60,127 nt of DNA from Muribaculaceae bacterium (lineage in GTDB: Bacteria > Bacteroidota > Bacteroidia > Bacteroidales > Muribaculaceae): contig JAFLTR010000008.1 of assembly GCA_022509205.1 (NCBI GenBank), positions 1 through 60,127 on the forward strand, given 5' to 3'. Shown one piece after another: positions 14,875 to 24,807 of the stretch. A program made the position numbers and the translations under genes. How positions within the stretch are numbered: the first letter of the stretch is position 1; every line of letters begins with the position of its first letter. The notes under the pieces are model-generated. The model did no database searches, was not told where the DNA came from, and worked only from the letters and a program-made list of their open reading frames with translations.

Positions 14875-16428
14875 CTAAACCAGGGAGATGTTAACTATAG
14901 AGGCTTTAGGAAGAGATATCTCAAGTTTGCCATCTTTTATCTTTGCATCTTTGAATTGGGTCGGTTTAACCTTGTCAGCGTTTGAGAAATCATTATAATC
15001 CGAAATTTTCTCAGAGGTCAGAATAGCGCTCTCCCTGATTTTATTAACTTTCAGGGCCTTCACCGGAATTGTGATAGTGGCATTATCTTCCAGTGAAGTA
15101 TTAACCAAAGAAATGTTTACTTCTCCATTTTTTTCTGTTGCCGTGGCACTTATCATAGGTATTTTTCTCTCAAAATCTTTCCTTTCTGAAGCTACGGTCA
15201 TAAAAGGTGAATTAATTTCCAAAGGAATAAAATTGCCACCCTGATGGGGCACATACATTTTGAATACATGATAAGTAGGAGTCAATACCATTTTGTCATC
15301 CTGAGTAAGAACCATTGATTGTAACACATTTGCCACCTGTGCTATATTAGTCATCTTTAGACGCTCGGCATATTTATGGAATGTGTTAAGGGAAAGTGCT
15401 GCTACCATAGCATCCCTCATAGTGTTCTGTTGATACAGATGACCGGGGTTTGTACCCGGTTCAACGTTCCACCATGTGCCCCATTCATCAAGAATCAAAG
15501 CTATGCGATTATTAGGATCATATTTATCCATGATTTCAACGTGTCGGTTGATCACACTATCTACTTCCAAAGCTTTTCCAAGCGTGTAATAATATGTTTC
15601 AGGAGTGAAATTAGTTGCAGCGCCCTTATCGTTCCAGTTCCATACAGTGTAATAATGCAGGGAAAGCCCATTCATTCTTCGACCTACATTTTTCATGAGC
15701 ACGTCTGTCCAATTATAATCATAATCGCTCGCTCCCGAGGCAATCTTGTATAATCGGTTGCCATCGAAGTCACGTGCGAAGGTCTGATAACGACGATAGA
15801 CATTAGAATATTCCTCCGGAGTGAAATTACCGCCACATCCCCAACTCTCATTTCCTATCCCGAGATATTTCAATTTCCAAGGCTCCTTTCTTCCATTGGC
15901 TGCCCTTTCCTTGGCCATCGGGCCGTCGACTGCCGTTATATATTCCACCCATTTTGCCATCTCTTCAACTGTGCCGGAACCGACATTTGCACTCAGATAA
16001 GGTTCTATTCCGAGCAACTCACAAAAGTTAAAAAATTCATGGGTGCCGAATGAATTGTCTTCTACTGTCCCACCCCAGTTACTGTTTACCATTGTCGGAC
16101 GTTTCTCTCTGGGGCCTATGCCGTCTCTCCAATGATACTCGTCGGCAAAACACCCTCCGGGCCATCGTAACACCGGGATTTTTAAATCCCTGAAAGCCTC
16201 CACAACGTCTGAGCGATAACCGTTGATATTGGGAATTTCAGAGTCCTCTCCTACCCAAATACCCCCATATATACACCGGCCAAGATGTTCGGCAAACTGC
16301 CCATAAATTTCCGGGGCTACAACAACGGGATTTTCTGAAGGCATCGGTTTTATTTCAACTTGAATCGTTTTTGAATATCCTGATAAGGAAAAGATTAAAA
16401 GGCAGAGGATAGTCAGCGAGTTTCTCAT
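14875..16428 (-). CDS. Alpha-L-arabinofuranosidase, GH51
   Basis: A 517-residue enzyme with a signal peptide ([20 protein letters not shown]), so periplasmic or surface exposed. The GH51 (beta/alpha)8 barrel spans about 35-375, with [18 protein letters not shown] (88-105), the acid/base E194 in [11 protein letters not shown], and the nucleophile E315 in [10 protein letters not shown]. The rest is the C-terminal beta-sandwich. It releases terminal arabinofuranose from arabinan or arabinoxylan. Length is normal for GH51. No SusC/SusD genes are near, so it is not in a classical polysaccharide utilisation locus. The CE1 esterase at 21959 could act on the same type of substrate. Confidence 0.92.
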   Translation of the reverse strand: MRNSLTILCLLIFSLSGYSKTIQVEIKPMPSENPVVVAPEIYGQFAEHLGRCIYGGIWVGEDSEIPNINGYRSDVVEAFRDLKIPVLRWPGGCFADEYHWRDGIGPREKRPTMVNSNWGGTVEDNSFGTHEFFNFCELLGIEPYLSANVGSGTVEEMAKWVEYITAVDGPMAKERAANGRKEPWKLKYLGIGNESWGCGGNFTPEEYSNVYRRYQTFARDFDGNRLYKIASGASDYDYNWTDVLMKNVGRRMNGLSLHYYTVWNWNDKGAATNFTPETYYYTLGKALEVDSVINRHVEIMDKYDPNNRIALILDEWGTWWNVEPGTNPGHLYQQNTMRDAMVAALSLNTFHKYAERLKMTNIAQVANVLQSMVLTQDDKMVLTPTYHVFKMYVPHQGGNFIPLEINSPFMTVASERKDFERKIPMISATATEKNGEVNISLVNTSLEDNATITIPVKALKVNKIRESAILTSEKISDYNDFSNADKVKPTQFKDAKIKDGKLEISLPKASIVNISLV

Positions 16429-16580
16429 AGAGTTGGTTTCTTTTTATTTTCCGTAATTTCTAAAGAAATTAAACGGGGGAATTCATTAAATTGATTGATA
16501 ATTTGGTGTAAAGATAAGAAATTGAGATATAAAGGCCAAACAAAGGAGCTCTTATTATCTGTGACCAATCATTAGAGATT

Positions 16581-16612
16581 TCTGATTAAAAGGCATTTTT
16601 TCTTTAAATTTG
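16581..16612 (+). promoter_or_regulatory. Promoter of the UDP-glucose dehydrogenase gene
   Basis: TAAATTTG at 16605-16612, preceded at 20 bases by TCTG (16581-16584), a one-mismatch -33 element. The leader would be about 50 bases. The rest of the 239-base gap between the divergent genes shows nothing clear. Confidence 0.45.
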
Positions 16613-16667
16613 CATTCTGGAATCTATCACTCATGATAAAGCTTCTTCATAACCCGGAAAAGAGACA

Positions 16668-17996
16668 ATGAATAATCTGAATAAAGAATATAATATAGCG
16701 GTGGCCGGCACGGGATATGTCGGATTATCCATCGCTACTTTGCTCGCACAGAATAATAAGGTAAAGGCAGTGGATGTAGTTCCGGCTAAGGTTGATATGG
16801 TAAACCGAGGGGTTAGTCCGATAAAGGATGATTATATCGAGAAATATCTTTGCGAGCGACCGCTTCACCTTCAGGCCACCCTGGATGCCGAAGAAGCCTA
16901 TAGTGACGCTGATTTTGTGGTAGTTGCCACTCCCACTAATTACGATCCCGAGAAGAATTATTTTGACACATCGAGTGTAGAGGAGGTTATTGATCTCGTA
17001 GTGAGGATTAATCCGAAGGCAGTGATTGTAATAAAATCGACCATTCCAGTAGGATTCTGCCGAAGCGTCTACAAGAAATATTACGAGAAAGGTATAGAGC
17101 ATCTTAACTTATTATTCTCGCCTGAATTCCTGCGGGAAAGTAAAGCCTTATACGACAATCTCTATCCTTCACGTATCATAATAGGGATTCCGAAACTTAT
17201 TAAAAAAGAAGAATTCTCACTTGAGAATCAGGCTATAGAAGCTCTTGCGAATATTCCGGAACTTCGGGAACGTGCCGAAACTTTTGCCACTCTCCTTCAG
17301 GATGGCGCAATCAAGAAAGACGTGCCTGTATTATATATGGGATTGAAGGAAGCAGAAGCTGTAAAACTTTTTGCCAATACGTACCTTGCTCTTAGAGTCA
17401 GCTATTTCAATGAACTTGACACATACGCAGAGATCAAGGGATTGGACACTAAGGCTATAATCGAGGGAATCGGATTAGATCCCCGGATCGGCACCCATTA
17501 CAATAATCCCTCATTCGGCTATGGGGGTTATTGTCTTCCGAAAGATACAAAGCAGCTGCTGGCAAATTATGAGGATATTCCACAAAACATGATGAGCGCG
17601 ATTGTGGAGAGCAACCGGACGCGCAAGGATTTCATAGCCGACCAGATTTTGAAGAAAGCCGGATGGTATGGATATTCTCAGGCTAATTCTTTTGCCGGAG
17701 GAAAAGAGCGACCGGCCACGGTAGGTGTGTATCGGCTTACAATGAAAACCAATTCCGACAATTTCAGACAGAGCTCCATCCAGGGAGTTATGAAAAGAAT
17801 CAAGGCCAAAGGTGCCCTTGTCATTATTTATGAGCCTACCCTGGAAGATGGTTCCACCTTTTTCGGCAGTGTTGTGGTGAATGATCTTGAAAGATTTAAG
17901 CGTGAAAGCGATGCCATTCTTGCCAATCGCTCCCATCCGGAACTTTCGGATGTAGCGGAAAAGATCTATACTCGCGACCTTTACGGACGGGATTAG
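16668..17996 (+). CDS. ugd: UDP-glucose 6-dehydrogenase (nucleotide sugar dehydrogenase)
   Basis: A 442-residue cytoplasmic enzyme with an N-terminal Rossmann fold ([20 protein letters not shown], residues about 10-29), the central helix with catalytic Lys ([20 protein letters not shown]) and the catalytic Cys in [15 protein letters not shown]. It oxidises UDP-glucose to UDP-glucuronate with NAD+, for capsule or exopolysaccharide. A related specificity (UDP-ManNAc or GDP-mannose) cannot be fully excluded, but the [12 protein letters not shown] form and lack of a GMD-type linker favour UDP-glucose. The gene is convergent with the patatin gene, 7 bases apart. Confidence 0.85.
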   Translation: MNNLNKEYNIAVAGTGYVGLSIATLLAQNNKVKAVDVVPAKVDMVNRGVSPIKDDYIEKYLCERPLHLQATLDAEEAYSDADFVVVATPTNYDPEKNYFDTSSVEEVIDLVVRINPKAVIVIKSTIPVGFCRSVYKKYYEKGIEHLNLLFSPEFLRESKALYDNLYPSRIIIGIPKLIKKEEFSLENQAIEALANIPELRERAETFATLLQDGAIKKDVPVLYMGLKEAEAVKLFANTYLALRVSYFNELDTYAEIKGLDTKAIIEGIGLDPRIGTHYNNPSFGYGGYCLPKDTKQLLANYEDIPQNMMSAIVESNRTRKDFIADQILKKAGWYGYSQANSFAGGKERPATVGVYRLTMKTNSDNFRQSSIQGVMKRIKAKGALVIIYEPTLEDGSTFFGSVVVNDLERFKRESDAILANRSHPELSDVAEKIYTRDLYGRD

Positions 17997-18003
17997 AGTA
18001 TCT

Positions 18004-20319
18004 TTATCTTGTCAGTTTCGGAGCCTGGAGGTATAATCCAAGATTAATGCCGAAGTTCCAGTTTTTTCTTGGGGATGAAAGATAGTTAACGTATAATGAG
18101 AAACTTGCAAAGGGGAAATTATAGACGGCGGCTACCTCACCGATGAAACGGACTTTCCTGAACCAACCGTCGTAGACTGCTATACCGGAAGAATTTGCAG
18201 ATATTTCCCTCACCGGACAGAAAGCATAGAAATCGCCTCTAAGCTGTGCATTATTGAAAGGGCTCCAAATCGGCATCAAACCGGCTGCAAGATAATTGGG
18301 GGAACGGAATGCAGGATTGTAATAATTCTTAGTGGAAGGAGTTGGAGCAAAAGCCGGAGCATGCATCAGAGTGGTGGTATAATCCTGATATAGTTTCATG
18401 ATTGAGGCTATACCATTGGCCATCCCTCCCAATTTGAAGTTTTTATGGAGATTAAAATAGTGTTGCCACTTAAGTTCCAGAGAACCGGTGAAAGTGCTCT
18501 GCCATTTGTCAAGTCTTTCCGCTTCATAAATTCTAAGCTGACTTTCTTCATGATTTAATCTTAGATCCACTTTCAATTCCTTACCCTGACTCGGATACAT
18601 AGGGTTATTGAGGGTGTTTAATTCCACACCTGCTTCCAGAGAAGAGATATGCCAGACAGTCTTGTCTCTATAGAGGCGGAAATAATCGGAATCAAACTGA
18701 GGGAAGTAAGTATCTACCATCTTGCCATACGACAGAGAGACATATCCCATTGCTGGCCGAGTAATTCCCCATTTATACTTCAATCTCACAAATTCCTCGA
18801 ATTGGTTTATAAATGATGGAATGTCAGATTGATAAAACATTATCTCCTTGTCGTAATATTTCTGGCGGCTCAAGACTCCTTCAAGTTCAAGATAAGATGG
18901 AACGGTGGAAGTAAGCGTTATTTGTCCCCTGAGGCGAACCCCATAATATGTCTGACCTAACCATCCTCCAAGATCGATACTGAGGCTGTTGAAATTCAAA
19001 GTGTGATAGCCAGCAGTGAGATAGAGGAAACTGTTGGTGGAACTTGTGACCCATCCTCCGACTCCAATAGACCAAGGACTTTTCACTGTAGCTTCAAGCA
19101 TCAGAATATTGTCGCCGTTCTTTTCAAATTTTGCCTGAGGAAGGAGATTATGCAATTTCCCCTCTTCTACAGCCCTGTAATATCCTTCCTTTACCCGTGC
19201 CAAGGTAAGTGGTTCAGTCGGTTTATCAGTTTTCCTGCTACCTTCAAAAAGGAACTTCAGATACTTAGCCTGACCGGGGGTAGCACCTGTCACTTGTATA
19301 GAATCAAAAGTTACTTCGGGAGTCTTGCTTCTAAACGCCTCCCTTCTTTTGGTGACATCCGCAAGGCTTTCCCTGACCGGCAGACGTTTCTTGATAGAAT
19401 CTACCATGGCAAGACCCGTCTTGTAGCCAATATCATATATTTCCTTAGAAGCTCCCCAGTCGAGCACGCCAAAATTTAGTACCGGAACCTGAATTTTCAC
19501 ACCTTCGTCGGCCGGCAGATCATAATTATTGTTCTGGATAATCATATCCTCCAACTGGCTATAGACATCACCGGGTATTGGCTTGCTGTCGGGACCTGAC
19601 ACCGAGACTCCAATTATAAAATCAGGATGAAAATCCTCTCTCATCACATCTACTGGGAAATTGTCGTAGATCCCACCGTCATAGACCAGCACACCGTCAA
19701 TCTCTATTGGTTTGAACACGAGCGGGAAACTCATCGATGCCCTGACAGCGTCACCCAAAGATCCGGAACTCAAAACGATCTTATGTTTGGCATAGACATC
19801 ACTCGTGACACATCTGAAAGGCACAAACAGATTATTGAAATTTTCCCCACATTGCTCGGTATAAGGTGAGTAAAGCTCCAGAAACTCCAGATTCATCGGA
19901 ATAGGATTAATAAGCGATGTCGGGATTATATGGCTGAAAATATTGGAGCTTTTCCCTTGGGAAGGGTCAAACGTTATCCATTTAGGAGTTTCTACCGGTA
20001 GTGCTACAAGATACTCATAATTTCGATTGAGAGTACCCGTGCTCCAATATTTGAAATTAGGAGCGAGGATAAGATCAAGCATCTCCTCCGGATTCCAGCC
20101 GCAGCTGTAAAGACTTCCGACGATAGCGCCCATGGAAGTGCCCGCTACATAATCTACAGGAATTCCTGCGTCTTCCAACGCTTTGATCACGCCTATATGG
20201 GCAACACCTTTCGCGCCACCACCGCTAAGCACCAGCCCAACTTTTTCTCTTGCCAAAAGTCCTTGCGACAGGGCCAATACTAATACAACACTCAAGAGAG
20301 ATCTTAAGAATCTTTTCAT
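18004..20319 (-). CDS. Patatin-like phospholipase with C-terminal beta-barrel
   Basis: A 771-residue protein with a signal peptide (1-23). The patatin domain (about 25-230) has the oxyanion loop SGGGAKG (32-38), the nucleophile S62 in GTSMG and the dyad Asp in YDGGIYDN (D214). A POTRA-like segment (about 310-400, starting TFDSIQVTGATPGQAKYLKF) and a 16-strand-type barrel related to Omp85/BamA fill the rest, ending in NLGLYLQAPKLTR. This is the layout of type Vd (PlpD-like) autotransporter lipases, in which the barrel exports or anchors the esterase. Bacteroidetes have many such proteins; cleavage and substrates are unknown. Confidence 0.85.
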   Translation of the reverse strand: MKRFLRSLLSVVLVLALSQGLLAREKVGLVLSGGGAKGVAHIGVIKALEDAGIPVDYVAGTSMGAIVGSLYSCGWNPEEMLDLILAPNFKYWSTGTLNRNYEYLVALPVETPKWITFDPSQGKSSNIFSHIIPTSLINPIPMNLEFLELYSPYTEQCGENFNNLFVPFRCVTSDVYAKHKIVLSSGSLGDAVRASMSFPLVFKPIEIDGVLVYDGGIYDNFPVDVMREDFHPDFIIGVSVSGPDSKPIPGDVYSQLEDMIIQNNNYDLPADEGVKIQVPVLNFGVLDWGASKEIYDIGYKTGLAMVDSIKKRLPVRESLADVTKRREAFRSKTPEVTFDSIQVTGATPGQAKYLKFLFEGSRKTDKPTEPLTLARVKEGYYRAVEEGKLHNLLPQAKFEKNGDNILMLEATVKSPWSIGVGGWVTSSTNSFLYLTAGYHTLNFNSLSIDLGGWLGQTYYGVRLRGQITLTSTVPSYLELEGVLSRQKYYDKEIMFYQSDIPSFINQFEEFVRLKYKWGITRPAMGYVSLSYGKMVDTYFPQFDSDYFRLYRDKTVWHISSLEAGVELNTLNNPMYPSQGKELKVDLRLNHEESQLRIYEAERLDKWQSTFTGSLELKWQHYFNLHKNFKLGGMANGIASIMKLYQDYTTTLMHAPAFAPTPSTKNYYNPAFRSPNYLAAGLMPIWSPFNNAQLRGDFYAFCPVREISANSSGIAVYDGWFRKVRFIGEVAAVYNFPFASFSLYVNYLSSPRKNWNFGINLGLYLQAPKLTR

Positions 20320-20403
20320 AGTAACCTAAGCAAGTATGGAGATAGAAACTTTAATTAGATAGAAAGGAATAAAGTAATAAATATTGAGTAGAAGCATTAG
20401 AAA

Positions 20404-21672
20404 TCAAACAGGTGCCACAGAGGCATCCATATAAGAATCCTTGAAACCAAGGAAATAAAGAATGCCGTCTATCCCGATGGTAGAGAGGCTCTGACTTGCC
20501 TCAGCTTTTACCTTCGGTTTGGCATGGAACGCGATCCCAAGGCCTGCTTCGGATAACATCGGAAGATCATTGGCTCCGTCGCCTACGGCTATAGTCTGGG
20601 CAATATTGATGTTCTCAACTTGAGCAAGAAGCCGGAGGAGTTCCTTTTTCCTTTTGCCGTCTACTATGTCTCCCAAGTGTCTTCCTGTCAGTTTGCCATC
20701 GGTGCCTACCTCCAGTTCATTGGCATATACATAATCAAACCCGTATTTTTGTTTAAGATGATTACCGAAATATGTGAATCCTCCGGAGAGAATAGCAGTT
20801 TTATATCCCGACCTTTTTAGCATCTCCATAAGACGGTCTAGACCTTCTGTAATTGGGAGATTTTCCGCTATATCCTTCATCACACTGACATCCAGCCCTT
20901 TAAGAAGTGCCACCCTTCTTTTGAAGCTCTCCTCAAAGTCTATTTCTCCACGCATAGCGGATTCGGTGATTGCCCTCACTTCCTCACCCACTCCGGCACG
21001 ATCGGCCAGTTCGTCGATAACCTCTGTCCTGATGAGCGTTGAATCCATATCGAAACAAATAAGACGACGTGTGCGTCGATACACCGTATCTTCTTGCAAG
21101 GATATATCGTAGTTCAATTTCCTTGACAACGCCATGAAATCCCCTTGCATTTTTTCAAGGTCTTTTGGGGTGCCTCTAACAGAGAATTCTATGCAGGCTT
21201 TTGTCTGTGCCTTAATTTTTTCATCGAGAGGTATTCGCCCCGTAAGACGGGTGATGGAATCGATATTCATACCCTGCTCAGCGATTACCTTTGCTGTGGC
21301 AGCTATCTGTTTAGCTGTGATCTTCCTGCCAAGGATGGTGATTATATATCGGTTTTTCCCTTGTCGTCCCACCCATTCGTTATACTCCGCATCGCTTATT
21401 ATATTGAAAGAAACCTGCACTTTAAGTGCGTTGGTCTTGAAAAGCAATTCCTTGAGTATGTCTCCGCTCCTTGTGTTGACAGTCTTGAATAATATGCCGA
21501 GAGAAAGGTTATGGTGGATATCGGCTTGTCCGATGTCCAACACAGTTGCATCATACCGGGCTAAAATCTCCATTAGTTCAGCCGTAAGACCCACACGATC
21601 GGCCCCGGTGATATTTATCAGTATAAGTTCCGGTTTTTCCTCCTTAACCTTCTTTATATCTTCTGTTTCCAT
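20404..21672 (-). CDS. serB: Phosphoserine phosphatase SerB with two ACT domains
   Basis: A 422-residue cytoplasmic enzyme. Two ACT-type domains (about 16-95, with ITGADRVGLTAELMEILARY, and 108-190) precede a HAD phosphatase domain (about 200-410). The motifs are CFDMDSTLI (nucleophile D208, acid D210), the cap segment EVIDELADRAGVGEE, motif II SGGF and motif III VGDGANDLPML. It makes L-serine from phosphoserine; the ACT domains suggest feedback control by serine. The ATG at 21672 is used because the longer frame begins with TTG at 21738 inside the promoter region. Confidence 0.92.
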   Translation of the reverse strand: METEDIKKVKEEKPELILINITGADRVGLTAELMEILARYDATVLDIGQADIHHNLSLGILFKTVNTRSGDILKELLFKTNALKVQVSFNIISDAEYNEWVGRQGKNRYIITILGRKITAKQIAATAKVIAEQGMNIDSITRLTGRIPLDEKIKAQTKACIEFSVRGTPKDLEKMQGDFMALSRKLNYDISLQEDTVYRRTRRLICFDMDSTLIRTEVIDELADRAGVGEEVRAITESAMRGEIDFEESFKRRVALLKGLDVSVMKDIAENLPITEGLDRLMEMLKRSGYKTAILSGGFTYFGNHLKQKYGFDYVYANELEVGTDGKLTGRHLGDIVDGKRKKELLRLLAQVENINIAQTIAVGDGANDLPMLSEAGLGIAFHAKPKVKAEASQSLSTIGIDGILYFLGFKDSYMDASVAPV

Positions 21673-21695
21673 GAAACAACTATTTTTGACCGGTA

Positions 21696-21703
21696 CAAAA
21701 TTA
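21696..21703 (-). promoter_or_regulatory. -7 element of serB
   Basis: On the minus strand TAATTTTG fits TAnnTTTG, 23 bases before the ATG. No TTTG is present at the -33 distance. The gap from here to 21958 shows no further gene. Confidence 0.4.
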
Positions 21704-21958
21704 AAAGGTTTGAGCCAAAAATACATAATTTTCTTCAAAATTCAGGTAAAAAGATTGGGATGAAAGAGGAATCCCAAAAGATAGAACACAAGAACAAAAG
21801 CATTGGAGAGCAGGTTGCAATCAATCACTTTTTTTTCTAAATTAGAGGTGAAAAATTTCGCGACCCGGGGAAAGTGGACAAAAGATTTCAGAGCTTAACC
21901 GGGCACCGACAGAATTAAGTTAAGATAACGGAATAAGGATTTTATAAATTCCAATCGG

Positions 21959-23164
21959 ATGAGAAAATTAACGGTTATAGCTTTAGGAGTACTTGCCATA
22001 AATTCTTTAAGCGCTCAACAGGCTCTCTGGGACAGCAGTAAAATCAAGTCGCCCCAGGTAAATGAAGATAACACTGTGACTTTCCAATTCTATGCTCCTC
22101 AGGCGGATTTAGTGCAAGTGACCGGGGATTTTTTACCTCCTCGGGAATTGGAGACACCCGGACATGGGAAAGTGAGTGTGGCCGGTATAGCGGATCTGAC
22201 AAAAGATGAAAATGGAGTGTGGTCGTTTACAACCCCGTCACCGTTGGATCCTGAATTATATATGTATTCCTTTATTGTAGACGGCCTTCGTTCCTTGGAT
22301 CCCGCCAATGTCTATATGATACGTGACGTTGCCACAGTCACCAATATATTCCTGATCGACGGAGAAGGCAGCAGAGCCCATAATTATATGGTGAACGATG
22401 TTCCTCACGGATCAGTTTCACGCGTCTGGTATGACAGTCCGGGTCTCGGCATGAAACGCCGAATGAGCATCTATACTCCGCCGGGTTACGAAGATTCCAA
22501 TGAATCTTATCCGGTTTTCTATCTTCTACATGGAGCAGGGGGAGATGAGGAGGCTTGGCTGGCTCTCGGTAGAACGGCCCAGATAATGGATAATCTTATC
22601 GCTGAAGGTAAAGCTGAACCGATGATCGTAGTTATGACTAACGGCAATCCGTCGCAAGAGGGAGCACCGGGCGAAACATCAGAAGGTCTTTTCCCTCCTA
22701 ATATGGATATTTCAAGAATGAACAGAGGAGAATTTGAAACTTCCTTTCCCGATGTGGTGAATTATGTAGATAAACATTACCGCACAAAAGCTGACAAAGC
22801 TCACAGAGCCATAGCCGGACTCTCAATGGGCGGGTTCCATTCATTGCACACTTCTAAACTTTATCCTGACATGTTCGATTATGTAGGACTTTTCTCAGCC
22901 GCTATATTCCCCTTCGAGGGAAGAAACGGTGCTCCGGTGTATCAGGATTTTGAAGGGAAATTGAAGACTCAGTTTGAAAAGAATCCTAAACTTTACTGGA
23001 TTGCAATAGGTGACGAGGATTTCCTGTATCAGGATAATGTGAAATTCCGAAAGATACTCGACGACAACAAATATCCCTACGTCTATTATGAAACTCCGGA
23101 GGGTCACATTTGGAAAAACTGGAGAATCTATCTTACAGAATTCGCACCGCAACTTTTTAAATGA
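21959..23164 (+). CDS. CE1-family esterase with N-terminal immunoglobulin-like domain
   Basis: A 401-residue secreted enzyme with signal peptide (MRKLTVIALGVLAINSLSA). A CBM48/E-set-like domain (about 30-135, VTFQFYAPQADLVQVTGDF) precedes an alpha/beta hydrolase of the esterase D/feruloyl or acetyl xylan esterase type (about 150-400). The nucleophile is S289 in AGLSMGGF, the oxyanion region is LLHGAGGDEEAW, and the likely acid and His are in IGDEDFLYQDN and PEGHIWKNWR. It removes acyl groups from plant xylan; feruloyl versus acetyl preference cannot be read from sequence. A terminator follows at 23209. Confidence 0.88.
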   Translation: MRKLTVIALGVLAINSLSAQQALWDSSKIKSPQVNEDNTVTFQFYAPQADLVQVTGDFLPPRELETPGHGKVSVAGIADLTKDENGVWSFTTPSPLDPELYMYSFIVDGLRSLDPANVYMIRDVATVTNIFLIDGEGSRAHNYMVNDVPHGSVSRVWYDSPGLGMKRRMSIYTPPGYEDSNESYPVFYLLHGAGGDEEAWLALGRTAQIMDNLIAEGKAEPMIVVMTNGNPSQEGAPGETSEGLFPPNMDISRMNRGEFETSFPDVVNYVDKHYRTKADKAHRAIAGLSMGGFHSLHTSKLYPDMFDYVGLFSAAIFPFEGRNGAPVYQDFEGKLKTQFEKNPKLYWIAIGDEDFLYQDNVKFRKILDDNKYPYVYYETPEGHIWKNWRIYLTEFAPQLFK

Positions 23165-23208
23165 CCGTTCGCTCCATTTTCTCCATTAGATAATTGGAGC
23201 CTGAGTGT

Positions 23209-23249
23209 CATCCCTCAATTTTCGTTAAGATTGGGGGATGGACTTTTTT
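23209..23249 (+). terminator. Terminator of the CE1 esterase gene
   Basis: An 11-base stem (CATCCCTCAAT 23209-23219 with ATTGGGGGATG 23230-23240, one G-T pair) and a 10-base loop are followed by GACTTTTTT. Confidence 0.8.
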
Positions 23250-23262
23250 ACAGGGTCATAAA

Positions 23263-23631
23263 TTATGCAATTCTTTTCCCGAAAGGGAAGAGGGCAAGTC
23301 GCATGAGCTTGAAATTTTCCATACCGAAAGGTATACCAATTACTGTTATGCAAAAGAAAATTCCCCAAACGAGATGATTAATTGCGATTAGAAAACCCCC
23401 TAAGATCCACCATATAACATTCATGATACCTGCCAGGCAGCCTGACGGCCATCCGTCTGAATGAATATCCGTGCCAAAAGGCCATAAAGCCACTATTCCT
23501 AACTTCATTGTCTGAAGGGCAAAAGGAATGCCTATAATGGTGCACATTAAAAGAAGACTTGCAGTGAAATATCCGATTGCAGCCTCCAAACCGCCGAATA
23601 TTATCCAAATGATATTCAGAATAATCTTCAT
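23263..23631 (-). CDS. yccF: YccF-family inner membrane protein
   Basis: A 122-residue protein with two copies of the YccF-type pattern: MKIILNIIWIIFGGLEAAI and MNVIWWILGGFLIAINHLVW, each followed by IIGIPFALQTMKLGIVALWPFG or VIGIPFGMENFKLMRLALFPFG. The family is widespread, with unknown function and three or four membrane segments. It has a full-match promoter of its own (23648-23678) and faces the esterase gene convergently. Confidence 0.9.
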   Translation of the reverse strand: MKIILNIIWIIFGGLEAAIGYFTASLLLMCTIIGIPFALQTMKLGIVALWPFGTDIHSDGWPSGCLAGIMNVIWWILGGFLIAINHLVWGIFFCITVIGIPFGMENFKLMRLALFPFGKRIA

Positions 23632-23647
23632 AATCTTAATTTTTTCT

Positions 23648-23678
23648 CAAAATTACATGCTTTTGTCTGTTTAACAAA
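23648..23678 (-). promoter_or_regulatory. Promoter of yccF (TTTG-N19-TAATTTTG)
   Basis: On the minus strand TTTG (23675-23678) and TAATTTTG (23648-23655) are separated by exactly 19 bases. The leader is about 12 bases. Confidence 0.7.
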
Positions 23679-23927
23679 AAAGAATTGCTCTCAGTTAATA
23701 AGACTCTATTCTAAACACCAAGACATTAAGAATATGGGAATAAAGGTGTTCACAAGGTAAAAAATAACCGAAAAATGAGGATTCGTGGAAACAAAGTGAC
23801 CTCGCGGGAAGTAAATGCCCGGGAAATATAAGAGAGAATGCGTGAAGGATGAAGTATAAAGATATATAAAGAGGAGAAAGGATTGTAAAAAATGAATTAT
23901 TATTCCTCACCTTTGAGGGATTATAAT
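23679..23927. other. Gene-free stretch between yccF and the ftsB-like gene
   Basis: A 250-base purine-rich stretch with no convincing gene; the minus-strand frame across it has no motif and overlaps the ftsB-like start. No strong hairpin is visible. Confidence 0.4.
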
Positions 23928-23935
23928 TAAATTTG
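23928..23935 (+). promoter_or_regulatory. -7 element of the ftsB-like operon
   Basis: TAAATTTG lies 31 bases before the ATG at 23967. A TTTG at 23912-23915 is too close (12 bases) to be the -33 element. Confidence 0.4.
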
Positions 23936-23966
23936 CGGTTGCTACTGATATTAGTTATAGACAAAT

Positions 23967-24272
23967 ATGAGCGCACGCCTAAAAAAACTAAGTTTCTGGC
24001 TTCGCAGGAAGTCTCATCTGCCATTGATTTTGATAGGATCGCTTATGGTGTTGGTGCTTTTCTTCAATGATGAGACCTCATTGGCTCTCAATATGAAATA
24101 TGAAAAGGAAATCAATAACCTCACGGTTCAGATAAAGGAGTGTCGTGATTCTGCGGCCTACTACCGTCAGCAAAGAGAAGCAATCCTACATGACTCGGAA
24201 GATCTTGAAAGACTTGCGCGGGAACGGTTTCACATGCAGCGACCCACGGAAGATGTCTATATCTTGAAATAA
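23967..24272 (+). CDS. FtsB/DivIC-family cell division protein
   Basis: A 101-residue bitopic membrane protein. It has a basic cytoplasmic N-terminus, one transmembrane helix (about 18-37), then a coiled coil (MKYEKEINNLTVQIKECRDS, 48-80) and a conserved end LERLARERFHMQRPTEDVYI, typical of the FtsB/DivIC (septum formation initiator) family. These link FtsQ and FtsL in the divisome and help activate septal wall synthesis. It is followed by a membrane protein gene and coaX, the usual Bacteroidales neighbourhood. Confidence 0.88.
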   Translation: MSARLKKLSFWLRRKSHLPLILIGSLMVLVLFFNDETSLALNMKYEKEINNLTVQIKECRDSAAYYRQQREAILHDSEDLERLARERFHMQRPTEDVYILK

Positions 24273-24314
24273 TATCAGCCTACAAATCTTACCGACTATA
24301 AACAATAATCAACA

Positions 24315-24797
24315 ATGACCTCAAAACTCAGCGGAGCAGCCCTTGAAAAAAGAAGGAAACAAGTGGAAGGGACTGCCACTTTCGGACTCATACTGATCTG
24401 TGTGGCTCTTGTGGCTCCATTCACTAACTTGACAAATGTATTCTCATCTGCCACCAATATGGAATATCTGAATGTGTTCAGATGGATCTATGGATCGGGA
24501 GCTCTGATTTACCTTGTGGCTCGCCTTGTGGATATCTCCGACCCGATGGACTCTCCGAGGCTAAAACGCCTTCGCAGGATGGAATTCTGGGCAGGCGTAT
24601 CATTCGGGCTTGCGACTGCTTTCTGGTTTATAGGGCAGCACAAATATCACGACGACCCTTATGTGGGGGTTCTGGCTGTCTTGTGGAATACAATCATGTT
24701 CACCCTGATAGGAGCTCTCATCCAGATTGTGGCTTCATGGCTGATTTATTCCCAGACAAAAAAAGATATAAGAAACCGGAATCAGAATCAAGACTGA
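24315..24797 (+). CDS. Conserved Bacteroidales four-helix membrane protein
   Basis: A 160-residue protein with four predicted transmembrane segments (about 22-42, 54-74, 93-113, 122-146) and short loops, including LVDISDPMDSPRLKRLRRME. I do not recognise a named family. It lies 42 bases after the ftsB-like gene and 10 before coaX, so it is probably cotranscribed. This arrangement is familiar from related genomes. Confidence 0.75.
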   Translation: MTSKLSGAALEKRRKQVEGTATFGLILICVALVAPFTNLTNVFSSATNMEYLNVFRWIYGSGALIYLVARLVDISDPMDSPRLKRLRRMEFWAGVSFGLATAFWFIGQHKYHDDPYVGVLAVLWNTIMFTLIGALIQIVASWLIYSQTKKDIRNRNQNQD

Positions 24798-24807
24798 CAA
24801 AAGCCGA

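Noticed and set aside
23695..24024. Minus-strand ORF of 109 residues
   Set aside because: No family resemblance and it overlaps the ftsB-like start and its -7 element.
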